A stretch of 52,789 nt of DNA from Candidatus Bacteroides intestinipullorum (GTDB taxonomy: Bacteria > Bacteroidota > Bacteroidia > Bacteroidales > Bacteroidaceae), in assembly GCA_018883785.1 (NCBI GenBank), contig JAHLFO010000118.1, positions 1-52,789 on the forward strand, written 5' to 3'. Under the pieces are notes generated by a model, which saw only the letters and a program-made list of their open reading frames with translations, was not told the DNA's origin and did no database searches. The translations under genes were made by a program, and so were the position numbers. Positions 1-7,653 of this stretch are shown piece by piece (positions within the stretch are counted from its first letter, which is position 1; every line of letters starts with the position of its first letter).

Positions 1-212
1 TCGTGGGCGGTGAGGTATTCGCCAATCTCCTGTGCCGTCTGTTCGGGTCCTTTGCGCGACATGCGCAGGAAGGGGAACACCACCAGGGTCAGGTGTCCTT
101 CAAACTCTTTCTTCGTCTTCTGCAACTGCACTTGCGCGGCGGGCACGTCCTGCCCGTAGAGTGCTTTGAGGCCGCTCACGACGGCGGCGGTCAGTTTTTC
201 TTCTATCTTCAT
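1..212 (-). CDS. argS: Arginyl-tRNA synthetase, N-terminal part (cut by window edge)
   Basis: The first 70 codons of a minus-strand gene run off the left edge. The peptide begins MKIEEKLTAAVVSGLKALYG and continues through a QVQLQKTKKEFEGHLTL stretch and a GPEQTAQEIGEYL helix, which I recognise as the N-terminal tRNA-binding (additional) domain of Bacteroides arginyl-tRNA synthetase. The enzyme charges tRNA-Arg with arginine in the cytoplasm. The catalytic HIGH-type motif would lie outside the window and cannot be checked. The start is the ATG at 210-212, with a -7 promoter box about 30 bp upstream. Identification rests on recall of the family N-terminus. Confidence 0.85.
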   Translation of the reverse strand, partial: MKIEEKLTAAVVSGLKALYGQDVPAAQVQLQKTKKEFEGHLTLVVFPFLRMSRKGPEQTAQEIGEYLTAH

Positions 213-242
213 GGATAAATTAGTGTTTCTGATTATTGGGTG

Positions 243-250
243 CAAAGATA
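243..250 (-). promoter_or_regulatory. -7 promoter box of argS
   Basis: On the minus strand this reads TATCTTTG, a full match to the Bacteroidetes -7 consensus TAnnTTTG, about 30 bp before the argS start. No clear -33 TTTG lies at the expected spacing, so the call rests on the -7 box and position. Confidence 0.55.
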
Positions 251-309
251 CGACAATAAAACGATACGGCGGGCAATTCAGTCAAGTTTCCTGCACTATT
301 CTGGGGTAT

Positions 310-375
310 GTTCCTGCCCGTGCTTACTCGAGCCTGCGCCCGTGCTCGCAGGCATGGGTAAGCAAAGGCGGGGAT
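310..375. repeat. Degenerate 22-bp intergenic repeat, type B, locus 1
   Basis: Two direct 22-bp units (310-331 and 332-353) share the cores CCTGC, CCCGTGCT and TTAC or TCGC. A third copy follows in inverted orientation (354-375). The arrangement gives nested inverted pairs: TGCTTAC at 321-327 with GTAAGCA at 358-364, and CCTGCG at 333-338 with CGCAGG at 347-352. The site lies in the 292-bp gap between argS and the divergent lipoprotein gene. Related units recur at about 38.34 kb and 52.21 kb. Nothing else recognisable is in this gap apart from the two promoters. Confidence 0.7.
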
Positions 376-444
376 ATGGGGAACAAATTCGCCACGGCGG
401 CGCAAAAAAACGGGGCGCGATGGCGGGGGAACGGATATATTTCC

Positions 445-452
445 TACTTTTG
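445..452 (+). promoter_or_regulatory. -7 promoter box for the lipoprotein-pagL-recO run
   Basis: TACTTTTG is a full match to TAnnTTTG, 53 bp before the lipoprotein start at 505. No convincing -33 element is seen. It would serve the three plus-strand genes that follow with overlaps or gaps of only a few bases. Confidence 0.5.
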
Positions 453-504
453 CGGGGGAAACGGACAGCGACGTGCGTTTCTCCATAGGATTTATATACG
501 GAAT

Positions 505-1503
505 ATGCTTTTACTGAAACAATTATGCACGCGCGTTGCCCGTGCGGCAGGGCTGCTCCTCTTGCTTTTCGCAGGGGGGGGGTGCAACGGCGATGTGTTC
601 ATTGATGATTTCATGCCCGGCAATCCGCCGTCCGTCTCCATCGAGCAGGAGGGGGAGACCGTCACGATTCCCTTCGAGGCAGCCAACTGGGGCATTCGCA
701 GCTTAGGCTCGATGTACAATTCTTTCGGCGTCCAGGTGACAGACCTGGAGGGAAACGACCTGTCCCTGCCGCTGGACGAGGGACAGACCGGCATCGTGCG
801 CATCATCGACGACTATCTGGATCTGGAGGCGGTGAAGCGCAACGGGCGTGAAGTGGAGTTGACGCTTCGCGAAAATCTCTTCGATAATCCGGTGGAGCTG
901 AATCTGGTCGTGGGCAACAGCTACGAGGAAAAAACGATTCCCGTCCGTGTGGCTTCCGGCACCAAATACCGGGTGGACAGCGTGGCGTATGACTGGAGCC
1001 GGTTCTTCACCTACGACTACAAGGCGGAGTGGGTGTACAGCATTATTGTGGACAACACGCAGGCCACTGACACCACCTGGGCTCACATCCGCCCGTATGA
1101 GAAGGCCGTCCGGCGCGTACGTTTCTCCATCCAGGGCGAGGTGATGGGCAAAGATTACTATACGACTATCCTGGGCGCTCCTCTGCCCGAAGTGCCCATC
1201 CCCGATGTGGTGGACGGGAAGCCCCTCTTGCGGGACACCCGTGTGACCTTCGACCCCGATGAGCAGGACCTGCCTGTCGATCTGGACAAGAACTTTACCG
1301 TGCTTGTCCCCGTGCCCGGCGGGAAAAAAATGGAGGTGGGTGCCTACGTATCGGTAGAATATTACGGGGTCCCCTTTGTGCTCTATTGTTCCCATCCGTA
1401 TAGCGGGCGGACACGCACCTTCTGCGGCACCCTGAGCAGCGACCGCCCTTACGACTATTTCTATACCCGAACCGAATTGCCCCCGACCCATGAAGAAGAA
1501 TAA
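505..1503 (+). CDS. Hypothetical lipoprotein, upstream partner of PagL-like gene
   Basis: A 332-residue protein of unknown function. The N-terminus has a basic start, a leucine-rich segment and a lipobox-like AGGGC, so it should be a type II signal peptide lipoprotein in the envelope. The mature part is rich in beta-strand-like alternation with many Asp, Val and Tyr residues and no motif I can name. The start at ATG 505 is chosen because it begins the signal peptide and lies 53 bp after a -7 box; longer in-frame extension adds only low-complexity sequence. The gene overlaps the next one by 14 bp, which suggests translational coupling to the lipid A deacylase-like protein. An uninterrupted run of nine G bases lies inside the signal peptide (see separate entry). 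Confidence 0.75.
   Translation: MLLLKQLCTRVARAAGLLLLLFAGGGCNGDVFIDDFMPGNPPSVSIEQEGETVTIPFEAANWGIRSLGSMYNSFGVQVTDLEGNDLSLPLDEGQTGIVRIIDDYLDLEAVKRNGREVELTLRENLFDNPVELNLVVGNSYEEKTIPVRVASGTKYRVDSVAYDWSRFFTYDYKAEWVYSIIVDNTQATDTTWAHIRPYEKAVRRVRFSIQGEVMGKDYYTTILGAPLPEVPIPDVVDGKPLLRDTRVTFDPDEQDLPVDLDKNFTVLVPVPGGKKMEVGAYVSVEYYGVPFVLYCSHPYSGRTRTFCGTLSSDRPYDYFYTRTELPPTHEEE
574..582 (+). repeat. G9 homopolymer tract in signal peptide
   Basis: Nine consecutive G bases encode the Gly-Gly-Gly just before the lipobox cysteine. Gain or loss of one base would shift the frame within the first 30 codons. It may be a slippage-prone contingency tract, or just a tract vulnerable to sequencing error. Confidence 0.6.
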
Positions 1504-2731
1504 GCTGCGCCTTGCGCTCCTGTCCCTGCTGTCGGCCCTGGCCATCGCACCCCTTGCGCAAGCCGCCCAACCCGCCGACAGCACTGCCCGTCATCGCCTG
1601 ACCCACGTCGTCAGCGCGGAGTTCCGCCCTGCCTACGTCTTCCCCACCGGTGCTTTTCTGCGGGGTGACAATGCGGCGGGCAAACCTATTGATACCCACC
1701 TCTCCGGTCACCTGAAGTACGGCTTTCGTTTCGCGCCGGATACGTATTGGGGGCGGCTCTATCCCCACGCCGTACAGGGCATCGGCGTAGCCTACAACAC
1801 CTTTCTTAATGCCTCGGAGATGGGCAATCCTGTCTCTGTCTACGTCTTCCAGACGGCTCCCGTTTTCACCTTGTCCCCGCGCCTTTCGCTGGATTATGAG
1901 TGGAACTTCGGTGCTTCCTTTGGTTGGAAGAGGTATGACCCGGACAGCAACTCTATGAATATGTTGGTGGGCAGCAAGATCAATGCCTATATCAACCTGG
2001 GTTTCTTCCTCAACTGGGCGATTGATTCACAAACCCGCCTCAAGGCGGGCATCGATGTGACGCACTATAGTAATGGCAACACCGGCTATCCCAATGCAGG
2101 CATCAACAGCATCGGCGCGGCGGTGGGGCTGACCCGCTATTTCGGTGCGACGTCCGGCGCGGAGGGGTCTGACGCTTCATCCTCTCTCCACACAGCCATG
2201 CCGCAGGATTTCCGCAGCCGCATGAGCTACGACCTGGTGCTTTATGGCGCCACGCGCAAGAAGGCCGTCTATCCCGCCGATGCTGATCCCGTGCTGGTTC
2301 CCGGCTCGTTCGGCATCGCAGGACTGAACTTCACGCCCATGTACAGCTTCAGCCGTTATTTCCGTGCGGGCGTCTCGCTGGATGCGCAGTATGACGAGAG
2401 TGCCAACATCGGCGACCACATTGTCGACGGGCTTGTCTATCCTGATGCCGATAATATCCGCTTCCACCGTCCGCCCTTCCGCGAGCAGTTCTCGGTGGGG
2501 CTTTCCGTGCGGGCGGAGGTGGTGATGCCCATCTTCTCCATCAATCTGGGCATCGGGCGCAACATCCTCTGCAAGGGGCCAGACACGGACGCCTTCTATC
2601 AGATACTGGCGTTGAAGACTCACCTGACGCGCCGCCTCTTCCTGCACGTGGGCTACCAGCTCAGCCGCTTCAAGGACCCCAACAACCTGATGCTGGGATT
2701 GGGCTGGCGGTTCGGGAAAATAATCCGATAG
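1490..2731 (+). CDS. Acyloxyacyl hydrolase / PagL-like lipid A deacylase
   Basis: A 413-residue outer-membrane beta-barrel candidate with a signal peptide (basic start, hydrophobic core, cleavage near AQA at about residue 25). Residues 189-215 contain DVTHYSNGN followed by [11 protein letters not shown], matching the H-x-S-N catalytic signature of the PagL family; His192 and Ser194 would be the catalytic pair. PagL removes the 3-O-linked acyl chain from lipid A in the outer membrane. At 413 residues it is much longer than classical PagL (about 150-170 residues in the mature form): the first half holds the PagL-like barrel and the second half (from about 240) looks like further beta strands. 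Bacteroidales homologues are commonly this long. It overlaps the lipoprotein upstream by 14 bp and ends 4 bp before recO. Confidence 0.8.
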   Translation: MKKNKLRLALLSLLSALAIAPLAQAAQPADSTARHRLTHVVSAEFRPAYVFPTGAFLRGDNAAGKPIDTHLSGHLKYGFRFAPDTYWGRLYPHAVQGIGVAYNTFLNASEMGNPVSVYVFQTAPVFTLSPRLSLDYEWNFGASFGWKRYDPDSNSMNMLVGSKINAYINLGFFLNWAIDSQTRLKAGIDVTHYSNGNTGYPNAGINSIGAAVGLTRYFGATSGAEGSDASSSLHTAMPQDFRSRMSYDLVLYGATRKKAVYPADADPVLVPGSFGIAGLNFTPMYSFSRYFRAGVSLDAQYDESANIGDHIVDGLVYPDADNIRFHRPPFREQFSVGLSVRAEVVMPIFSINLGIGRNILCKGPDTDAFYQILALKTHLTRRLFLHVGYQLSRFKDPNNLMLGLGWRFGKIIR

Positions 2732-2735
2732 CCCT

Positions 2736-3467
2736 ATGCTACAGAAGACCCAAGGCATCGTGCTCCATACCGTGAGATATAAAGATACGGCGATGATGGC
2801 CACCGTCTATACTGAGGCGACGGGTCGGGCGTCGTTCGTAGTGCCTGTGTCGCGCGGGCGTCGTTCGTCGGTGCGTTCCGTGCTGTTTCAGCCCCCCGCG
2901 TTGGTGGAGCTGGAGGCTGACGTGCGCCCCAATGCCTCGGCCAGCCGCGTGAAAGAGGCACGTGCCGTTCATCCCTACCAGACCTTGCCCTACGACCCGA
3001 GCAAGGCGGCCATTGCCCTCTTCCTCTCCGAGTTCCTCTACCGTGCCTTGCGCGAGGAGGCGGAGAACCGGCCGCTCTTTGCTTACCTGCGTTCGTCGTT
3101 GCTATGGCTGGACGAGTGCCGTGCGGGCTTTGCCAACTTTCACTTGGTCTTCCTGATGCGCCTTTCCCGCTTCCTGGGGCTCTATCCCAACTTGGAGGAC
3201 TATGCCGAAGGCGACTGGTTCGACCTGCGTGCCGCCTGTTTCACGTCCCAGCGCCCGATGGTGCACAATGATTGCATCGCTCCCGCCGAAGCGTCACGCG
3301 TCGCCCGGCTGATGCGCATGGACTACGCCACGATGCACCTTTTCCGCCTCTCGCGCGACGAGCGTGCCCGCTGTCTCGATGTTATCCTGACCTATTACCG
3401 TCTGCACTTGCCAGACTTCCCCGAGTTGCGGTCGGTGGAGGTGTTGCGGGAAACCTTTGGGGGCTGA
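2736..3467 (+). CDS. recO: DNA repair protein RecO
   Basis: A 243-residue protein with the RecO N-terminal OB fold (starting with [16 protein letters not shown], then the [10 protein letters not shown] strand region) and a helical C-terminal half, standard length for the family. RecO works with RecF and RecR to load RecA onto gapped DNA in the cytoplasm. The ATG lies 4 bp after the PagL-like gene, so it is probably co-transcribed. A bidirectional terminator follows directly. The zinc-binding cysteines of some RecO proteins are not evident here. Confidence 0.92.
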   Translation: MLQKTQGIVLHTVRYKDTAMMATVYTEATGRASFVVPVSRGRRSSVRSVLFQPPALVELEADVRPNASASRVKEARAVHPYQTLPYDPSKAAIALFLSEFLYRALREEAENRPLFAYLRSSLLWLDECRAGFANFHLVFLMRLSRFLGLYPNLEDYAEGDWFDLRAACFTSQRPMVHNDCIAPAEASRVARLMRMDYATMHLFRLSRDERARCLDVILTYYRLHLPDFPELRSVEVLRETFGG

Positions 3468-3484
3468 CTGTGGATAAAGTTGAT

Positions 3485-3528
3485 AAAAAAGCCTGTCCGG
3501 CGGCGCGACACCGCGGGACAGGCTTTTT
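3485..3528. terminator. Bidirectional rho-independent terminator between recO and the yqeY/dcw run
   Basis: GCCTGTCC at 3491-3498 pairs with GGACAGGC at 3516-3523. Six A bases precede the stem and five T bases follow it, so it can end transcription on both strands: recO from the left and the dcw cluster from the right. Confidence 0.9.
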
Positions 3529-3540
3529 GACTGTCAGTCC

Positions 3541-3561
3541 TTAACTGTTAATGTTTAACTG
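3541..3561. repeat. Heptad repeat at end of yqeY-family gene
   Basis: Three consecutive 7-bp units, TTAACTG, TTAATGT, TTAACTG. The third provides the stop codon of the minus-strand gene at 3555-3557. Similar heptads recur at other gene junctions in this window. Confidence 0.5.
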
Positions 3562-4007
3562 TTCAGGAGTTCCTTCACCTTGGCGGATATCAGGCGGCCT
3601 TCGGCCACTCCTGCCAGTTGCTTGGTGGCTACGCCCATCACTTTGCCCATGTCTTTGGGACCGGCGGCACCCACCTGGGCGATGATTTCCTTCAAGGCAG
3701 CTTCCAGTTCTTCGGGCGAGAGTTGCTTGGGCAGGTAGTTTTCCATCACCCTCACCTGTGCCAGCTCCTCTTCGGCCAGGTCTTGGCGTCCCTGCTCCGT
3801 ATAGATAGCTGCGGCATCCTTGCCTTGCTTGGCCAGTTTCTGGATGAGCTTCAGGGCGTCCTCATCGCTCAGAGTATCGTTGGCTCCTGGGGCGGTCTTA
3901 GCCTCAAGGAATACTTTCTTGATGTTTCGCAAGGTCTCAAGGGCTACTTTGTCCTTGGCCTTCATGGCGGTTTTAATGTCTTCGCTGACTTTGTCGAATA
4001 AACTCAT
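3555..4007 (-). CDS. GatB/YqeY domain protein
   Basis: A 150-residue cytoplasmic protein of the YqeY family: an N-terminal helical part (DIKTAMKAKDKVALETLRNIKK) and a C-terminal domain resembling the tail of GatB (PKDMGKVMGVATKQLAGVAEGRLISAKVKELL, shortened here). The C-terminal fold binds tRNA in amidotransferases, but the free-standing YqeY proteins have no firmly established role. Full length for the family. It follows ftsZ by 54 bp and is the last gene before the shared terminator, so it probably belongs to the ftsA-ftsZ transcript. Confidence 0.88.
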   Translation of the reverse strand: MSLFDKVSEDIKTAMKAKDKVALETLRNIKKVFLEAKTAPGANDTLSDEDALKLIQKLAKQGKDAAAIYTEQGRQDLAEEELAQVRVMENYLPKQLSPEELEAALKEIIAQVGAAGPKDMGKVMGVATKQLAGVAEGRLISAKVKELLNS

Positions 4008-4061
4008 GATGCTATGTGTAAGAGATTAATTGATACGTTATTTGAGCAGACTAATCGGTGG

Positions 4062-5372
4062 TCAGAACGTGATGATCCCTTCGTCCTCGCCTTGCTGTGT
4101 GCCCACGGCCAATGCGGCGTTGCGTCCCTCCTCCGCCTTGGTGCGGATGGCGTTCAGGGTAGTCTTGTCACGGCGATAGGTAGGCGATTCTTCTACCAAG
4201 GCCACGATGTCGGCGTTGTCCAGGTCTTCGGGTGCGAAGAGATAGATGTGCCGACGTCGCGTGGGCTGGTATTTGGCGCGGGTGTCCTTGCCGTAGTAGG
4301 TCTCGCGGCGTTTGCGCCGTTCTTCTTCCTTCTCTTCCAGCTCGGCCAGGCGTTTCTGTTCCTCCAGGCTGCGTTGCTCGATGCGCTGGTCCATCTCCTT
4401 CATGTGGATGTCTTGTATGCCGAATCCGGTGGCAAGCAGGGTGATTTTCACCTGTTCGCCCAATTCGGGATCCTCAGCCATGCCAAATTTGGTCTCGAAG
4501 TCACGGTTGAAGTGGCTCATGAAGTCATCCACCTCGTCCATCTCGCTCATCATCAGTTCGTGGTCGGGGCTGTAGGAGATGTTGAGCAGGACTTTCTTGG
4601 AGTTGAAGATGTCGTTGTTGTTCAGTAGGGGAGAGTGGCGTGCTTGCTCAATGGCCTTGCTGACGCGGTTCTCACCCTCGCCGAAGCCAGTGCTCATGAT
4701 GGCTACGCCGCCGTCCTTCATGACAGTCTTCACGTCATTGAAGTCCAGGTTGATGATGCCGCGCATGGTGATGATCTCGGCGATGCTCTTGGCGGCGACA
4801 AGCAGCGTGTCGTTGGCCTTGGCGAAAGCGTTCTTGACGGAGAGGTCGGGATAAATTTCGCCCAGTTTCTCGTTGTTGATGACCAGCAGGGCGTCTACGT
4901 TCTTGCTGATTTCCTCCACGCCGTCCAGGGCCTGGTCAATCTTCTTGTCTCCCTCCCAGCGGAAAGGAATGGTGACGATACCTACGGTGAGGATATCCAT
5001 CTCCTTGGTGATGTGGGCGATGGTGGGGGCGGCGCCTGTGCCGGTGCCTCCGCCCATGCCGGCGGTGATGAACACCATCTTGGTGCCGTCGTTCAGCATA
5101 TTTTTCACTTCTTCGATGCTCTCTTCGGTGGCTTCCTTGGCCTTGCTGGGGCGGTTTCCGGCACCGAGACCCTCGTGTCCCAACTGTAGCTTGACGGGCA
5201 CAGGCGATTCTTCCAGTGCCTTGCGGTCGGTGTTGCACACCACGAATGCCACTTCGTGGATGCCTTCGCGGTACATGTGGTTGACGGCGTTGCCGCCGCC
5301 ACCGCCCACGCCGATGACTTTGATGATTTTAGGTGAATCGGTGGGGAAGTCAAATTGTACTCTGTCGTCCAT
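4062..5372 (-). CDS. ftsZ: Cell division GTPase FtsZ
   Basis: A 436-residue tubulin-like GTPase that polymerises into the Z ring at midcell. Visible: the N-terminal GVGGGGGNAVNHM nucleotide loop (residues 21-33), the tubulin signature GGGTGTG at 107-113, and the T7 loop region NLDFNDVKTVM. From about residue 325 the sequence becomes a charged, Glu/Lys/Arg-rich linker. The usual conserved C-terminal peptide that docks FtsA lies at the extreme end in many bacteria; here the nearest resemblance is ESPTYRRDK, about 40 residues before the end, followed by a tail closing in GIITF. It lies 33 bp after ftsA, a gap filled by heptad repeats. Confidence 0.98.
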   Translation of the reverse strand: MDDRVQFDFPTDSPKIIKVIGVGGGGGNAVNHMYREGIHEVAFVVCNTDRKALEESPVPVKLQLGHEGLGAGNRPSKAKEATEESIEEVKNMLNDGTKMVFITAGMGGGTGTGAAPTIAHITKEMDILTVGIVTIPFRWEGDKKIDQALDGVEEISKNVDALLVINNEKLGEIYPDLSVKNAFAKANDTLLVAAKSIAEIITMRGIINLDFNDVKTVMKDGGVAIMSTGFGEGENRVSKAIEQARHSPLLNNNDIFNSKKVLLNISYSPDHELMMSEMDEVDDFMSHFNRDFETKFGMAEDPELGEQVKITLLATGFGIQDIHMKEMDQRIEQRSLEEQKRLAELEEKEEERRKRRETYYGKDTRAKYQPTRRRHIYLFAPEDLDNADIVALVEESPTYRRDKTTLNAIRTKAEEGRNAALAVGTQQGEDEGIITF

Positions 5373-5377
5373 TGTAT

Positions 5378-5412
5378 GTAATGGTTAATGATTAATGCTT
5401 AGGGGTTAGTTG
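5378..5412. repeat. Heptad repeat in ftsA-ftsZ gap
   Basis: Units GTAATGG, TTAATGA, TTAATGC, TTAGGGG, TTAG fill the whole spacer and enter the ftsA stop codon (5406-5408). Confidence 0.5.
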
Positions 5413-6806
5413 CGTTTTTTGTTGTTCTCGTCGTCCAGAAATGCGTCGCTGACGTCTTCGAACAGATCCTTGCCCATTTGCCACCATCTCTTCTTTTTCT
5501 TGCCGTTGTTCTGAGGTTCTGGCTTCGGCCTGTTCGTGGGGGCAGGTTCGGGCTTGGGCTTCTCCGGTTCGGGTTGCTGTTGCTTCTCCGGTTCGGGCTT
5601 GGGTTGTGGTGCTGGTTCGGGCCGGGGTTGCGGCTTAGGCGTCGTGGCGCAGTTGACTGTGCCTTCGGCCAGCAAGCCCAAGAGGGTGTTTTGCCGTCCA
5701 TCAGTGGGCAAGTCGCCCTGGGCATCATGTACATTGGCCTGTATGGTGAGGGCTGTGCGGACTTTGTCTGTGCGGCTTAGTTTGCGGAAGAGGGCTTCGG
5801 TGCCTTGCAGCGAGGCGCCGCCACCGGTCAAGACGGTGCCTGCCAGGAGTTCGCGCTCGTAGCCGGACAGTTGAATCTGGTTCCAGGCATTGGCCAGGAT
5901 TTCCTCGGCACGTGCACCGATAATGTCGTTCAGTGCGGACAGTTCGATGTTGCGCCCGTCGGCCAAGGTGCAGGTGACGGATGCATCGACAGGCATGTCG
6001 TTGTTGGCTTCGCTCTGGAAGCATGCATCGCCATATTGCAGTTTCAGTTGCTCGGCTTCTTCCTCTTCAATCTTCAGTTGAGTGAGATCGCGGGTGATGT
6101 TGTGTCCGCCCAGCGGCAGCACGCTGAGGTAGCGTAGGATGTTGTCCTTGTAAACCTGCACGGTGGTGGTATCCGCACCGATGTCCACCAGTGCACAACC
6201 GGCGCGCAGCTCGTTCTTGGAGAGCACAGTACGCGCCAAGGCGAGGGGAGCTACGATGAGGTCGGCCGTCTTGATGCCAGCCTTCTCAAAACTCTGCTCC
6301 AGATTTTTCTTCAGTTGATGGCGGGCAATGAGGTTGAGGAATTGCCCGGTGATGCGTTGCCCCGCCACGCCGACCGGGTCGGCATGCAGGGTATTGTCTA
6401 TCTTGTATTCCTGCGGTGCTACGTCCAGGATGCACATGTCTACCAAGGAGAGTTGTCGATTCTCTTCGTTCAGCGCGTCTACCAGCTCGTCGGATATGAT
6501 GCCTTCCTCGTCCAGTGTGCGGCTGACGGCATTGCGTACCGAGCGCAACGACTGGCCGGTGATGCCTGCGTAGACCTTGGCGATGGATGATTGTCCCAAC
6601 TGCCCGTCCAGTGCGCTGACGATGTCGCAGATGGCATGGGCGGCCTTGTCGATGTTGTAGACGACGCCCTTGCGCACGAAGGAGGAGGAATCCTCGCAGG
6701 TGTAGGCCAGGACTTCGAGGCTCCCGTCGTCGTGCTTACGTCCGGCTATGCCGGCGATACGCGAAGAGCCCAACTCGATGGCGGCGATAAATTCTGTTGT
6801 TGACAT
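5406..6806 (-). CDS. ftsA: Cell division protein FtsA with Pro/Glu/Lys-rich tail
   Basis: A 466-residue actin-like ATPase that anchors FtsZ to the membrane. The N-terminal phosphate-1 motif FIAAIELGSSRIAGIAG and a later LVDIGADTTTV phosphate-2 motif are present, as is the GTVLTGGGASLQG adenosine motif. From about residue 388 a low-complexity linker rich in PEP, KPEP and QP units extends the protein by about 50 residues before a basic, aromatic stretch (KKKKRWWQMGKDLFEDV) that could be the membrane-targeting helix at the C-terminus. Its own -7 box lies 25 bp upstream, and the ftsQ stop is 94 bp away, so ftsA-ftsZ-yqeY can be expressed separately from the upstream wall genes. Confidence 0.97.
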   Translation of the reverse strand: MSTTEFIAAIELGSSRIAGIAGRKHDDGSLEVLAYTCEDSSSFVRKGVVYNIDKAAHAICDIVSALDGQLGQSSIAKVYAGITGQSLRSVRNAVSRTLDEEGIISDELVDALNEENRQLSLVDMCILDVAPQEYKIDNTLHADPVGVAGQRITGQFLNLIARHQLKKNLEQSFEKAGIKTADLIVAPLALARTVLSKNELRAGCALVDIGADTTTVQVYKDNILRYLSVLPLGGHNITRDLTQLKIEEEEAEQLKLQYGDACFQSEANNDMPVDASVTCTLADGRNIELSALNDIIGARAEEILANAWNQIQLSGYERELLAGTVLTGGGASLQGTEALFRKLSRTDKVRTALTIQANVHDAQGDLPTDGRQNTLLGLLAEGTVNCATTPKPQPRPEPAPQPKPEPEKQQQPEPEKPKPEPAPTNRPKPEPQNNGKKKKRWWQMGKDLFEDVSDAFLDDENNKKRN

Positions 6807-6831
6807 AGTTTCTGTTTTTAGTATTTGGCTG

Positions 6832-6839
6832 CAAAGTTA
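6832..6839 (-). promoter_or_regulatory. -7 promoter box of ftsA-ftsZ
   Basis: On the minus strand TAACTTTG, a full match to TAnnTTTG, placed 25 bp before the ftsA start in the only sizeable gap between dcw genes on this side. No -33 TTTG at the usual 19-21 bp spacing; a TTTG lies further up. Confidence 0.55.
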
Positions 6840-6900
6840 GTTATTTCTGTCATTTATGGGAACAGAAAGTCAAACGATATTTTTTTGACTCCTCTGCCCC

Positions 6901-7644
6901 TCACCGTTTCGTGCAAATCACCTGGTTGTCAAATTCCACGTTGATGCGCGAATACTTGTTCCATCCCACGCGGTTGAGAGCTTTTTCGTAGAACAGCTTC
7001 ACCCGCCTGAGTTTGCGGTCGTAGTCTTGCAGTTTGCCCAAGTAGATAAGGTGGTTGCCTACGCGCGGAACTAATTCCACGGTCTGGTCAGGCAGAATAT
7101 GTATCTGCTCGGTCTGCGCTTGCCAGAAGGGGTTGTAGTACAAGAAGAGGCCGAAGCCGTAGAGCGGACCTGTGGCAAAGTCACGGCTGACGTGCCCTGT
7201 GACGACCGGCAGGCGTGCCACGCACTTGGCGGACAGAGGCATCGTGCGACCTTTGCTGTCCACGTAGTAGTTCTCGCCGTTGTCGCTCAGGATGCGCAGG
7301 ATGGGAAGCCGTTGGCTGACCTCGACGCATACCTGTCCGCCCGGCGTTTTGTAGCATTCCACGGCATCGATGAGGGGATGCTCGGCCAGTGCCTGTTCCA
7401 TGCGGCGTGTATCGATGCTGTCCGTGTTCTTGCCTGCGGGGTCTAAACCTTGGCGGCGCAGCAGGGCAGAAACGTCTTGGCTGGTGACAAAGCCCGCATA
7501 GACGCTGTCGCGGATGACCAACTCCAGGCCTGGGCAGGTCTGTCCCACAGGTTTGTGGTTGAAAGCCGTGATGGCCAGCAAGAGATAAGTGGCCGCCACG
7601 GTGGTGCAGAGGGCTATCAGAATCTTCTTGAACATAGGAGTCAT
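6901..7644 (-). CDS. ftsQ: Cell division protein FtsQ
   Basis: A 247-residue bitopic membrane protein: a short cytoplasmic start, one transmembrane helix (about residues 6-26) and a periplasmic part. It belongs to the divisome and connects FtsL/FtsB-type proteins with the ring. The region with DVSALLRRQGLDPAG and SIDTRRMEQALAEHPLIDAVECYKT resembles the POTRA fold, followed by the FtsQ beta domain (LPILRILSDNGENYYVD). Position between murC and ftsA supports the call. Two start codons, at 7642-7644 and 7633-7635, are nine bases apart; I keep the longer. Confidence 0.92.
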   Translation of the reverse strand: MTPMFKKILIALCTTVAATYLLLAITAFNHKPVGQTCPGLELVIRDSVYAGFVTSQDVSALLRRQGLDPAGKNTDSIDTRRMEQALAEHPLIDAVECYKTPGGQVCVEVSQRLPILRILSDNGENYYVDSKGRTMPLSAKCVARLPVVTGHVSRDFATGPLYGFGLFLYYNPFWQAQTEQIHILPDQTVELVPRVGNHLIYLGKLQDYDRKLRRVKLFYEKALNRVGWNKYSRINVEFDNQVICTKR

Positions 7645-7653
7645 GAGGTATGG

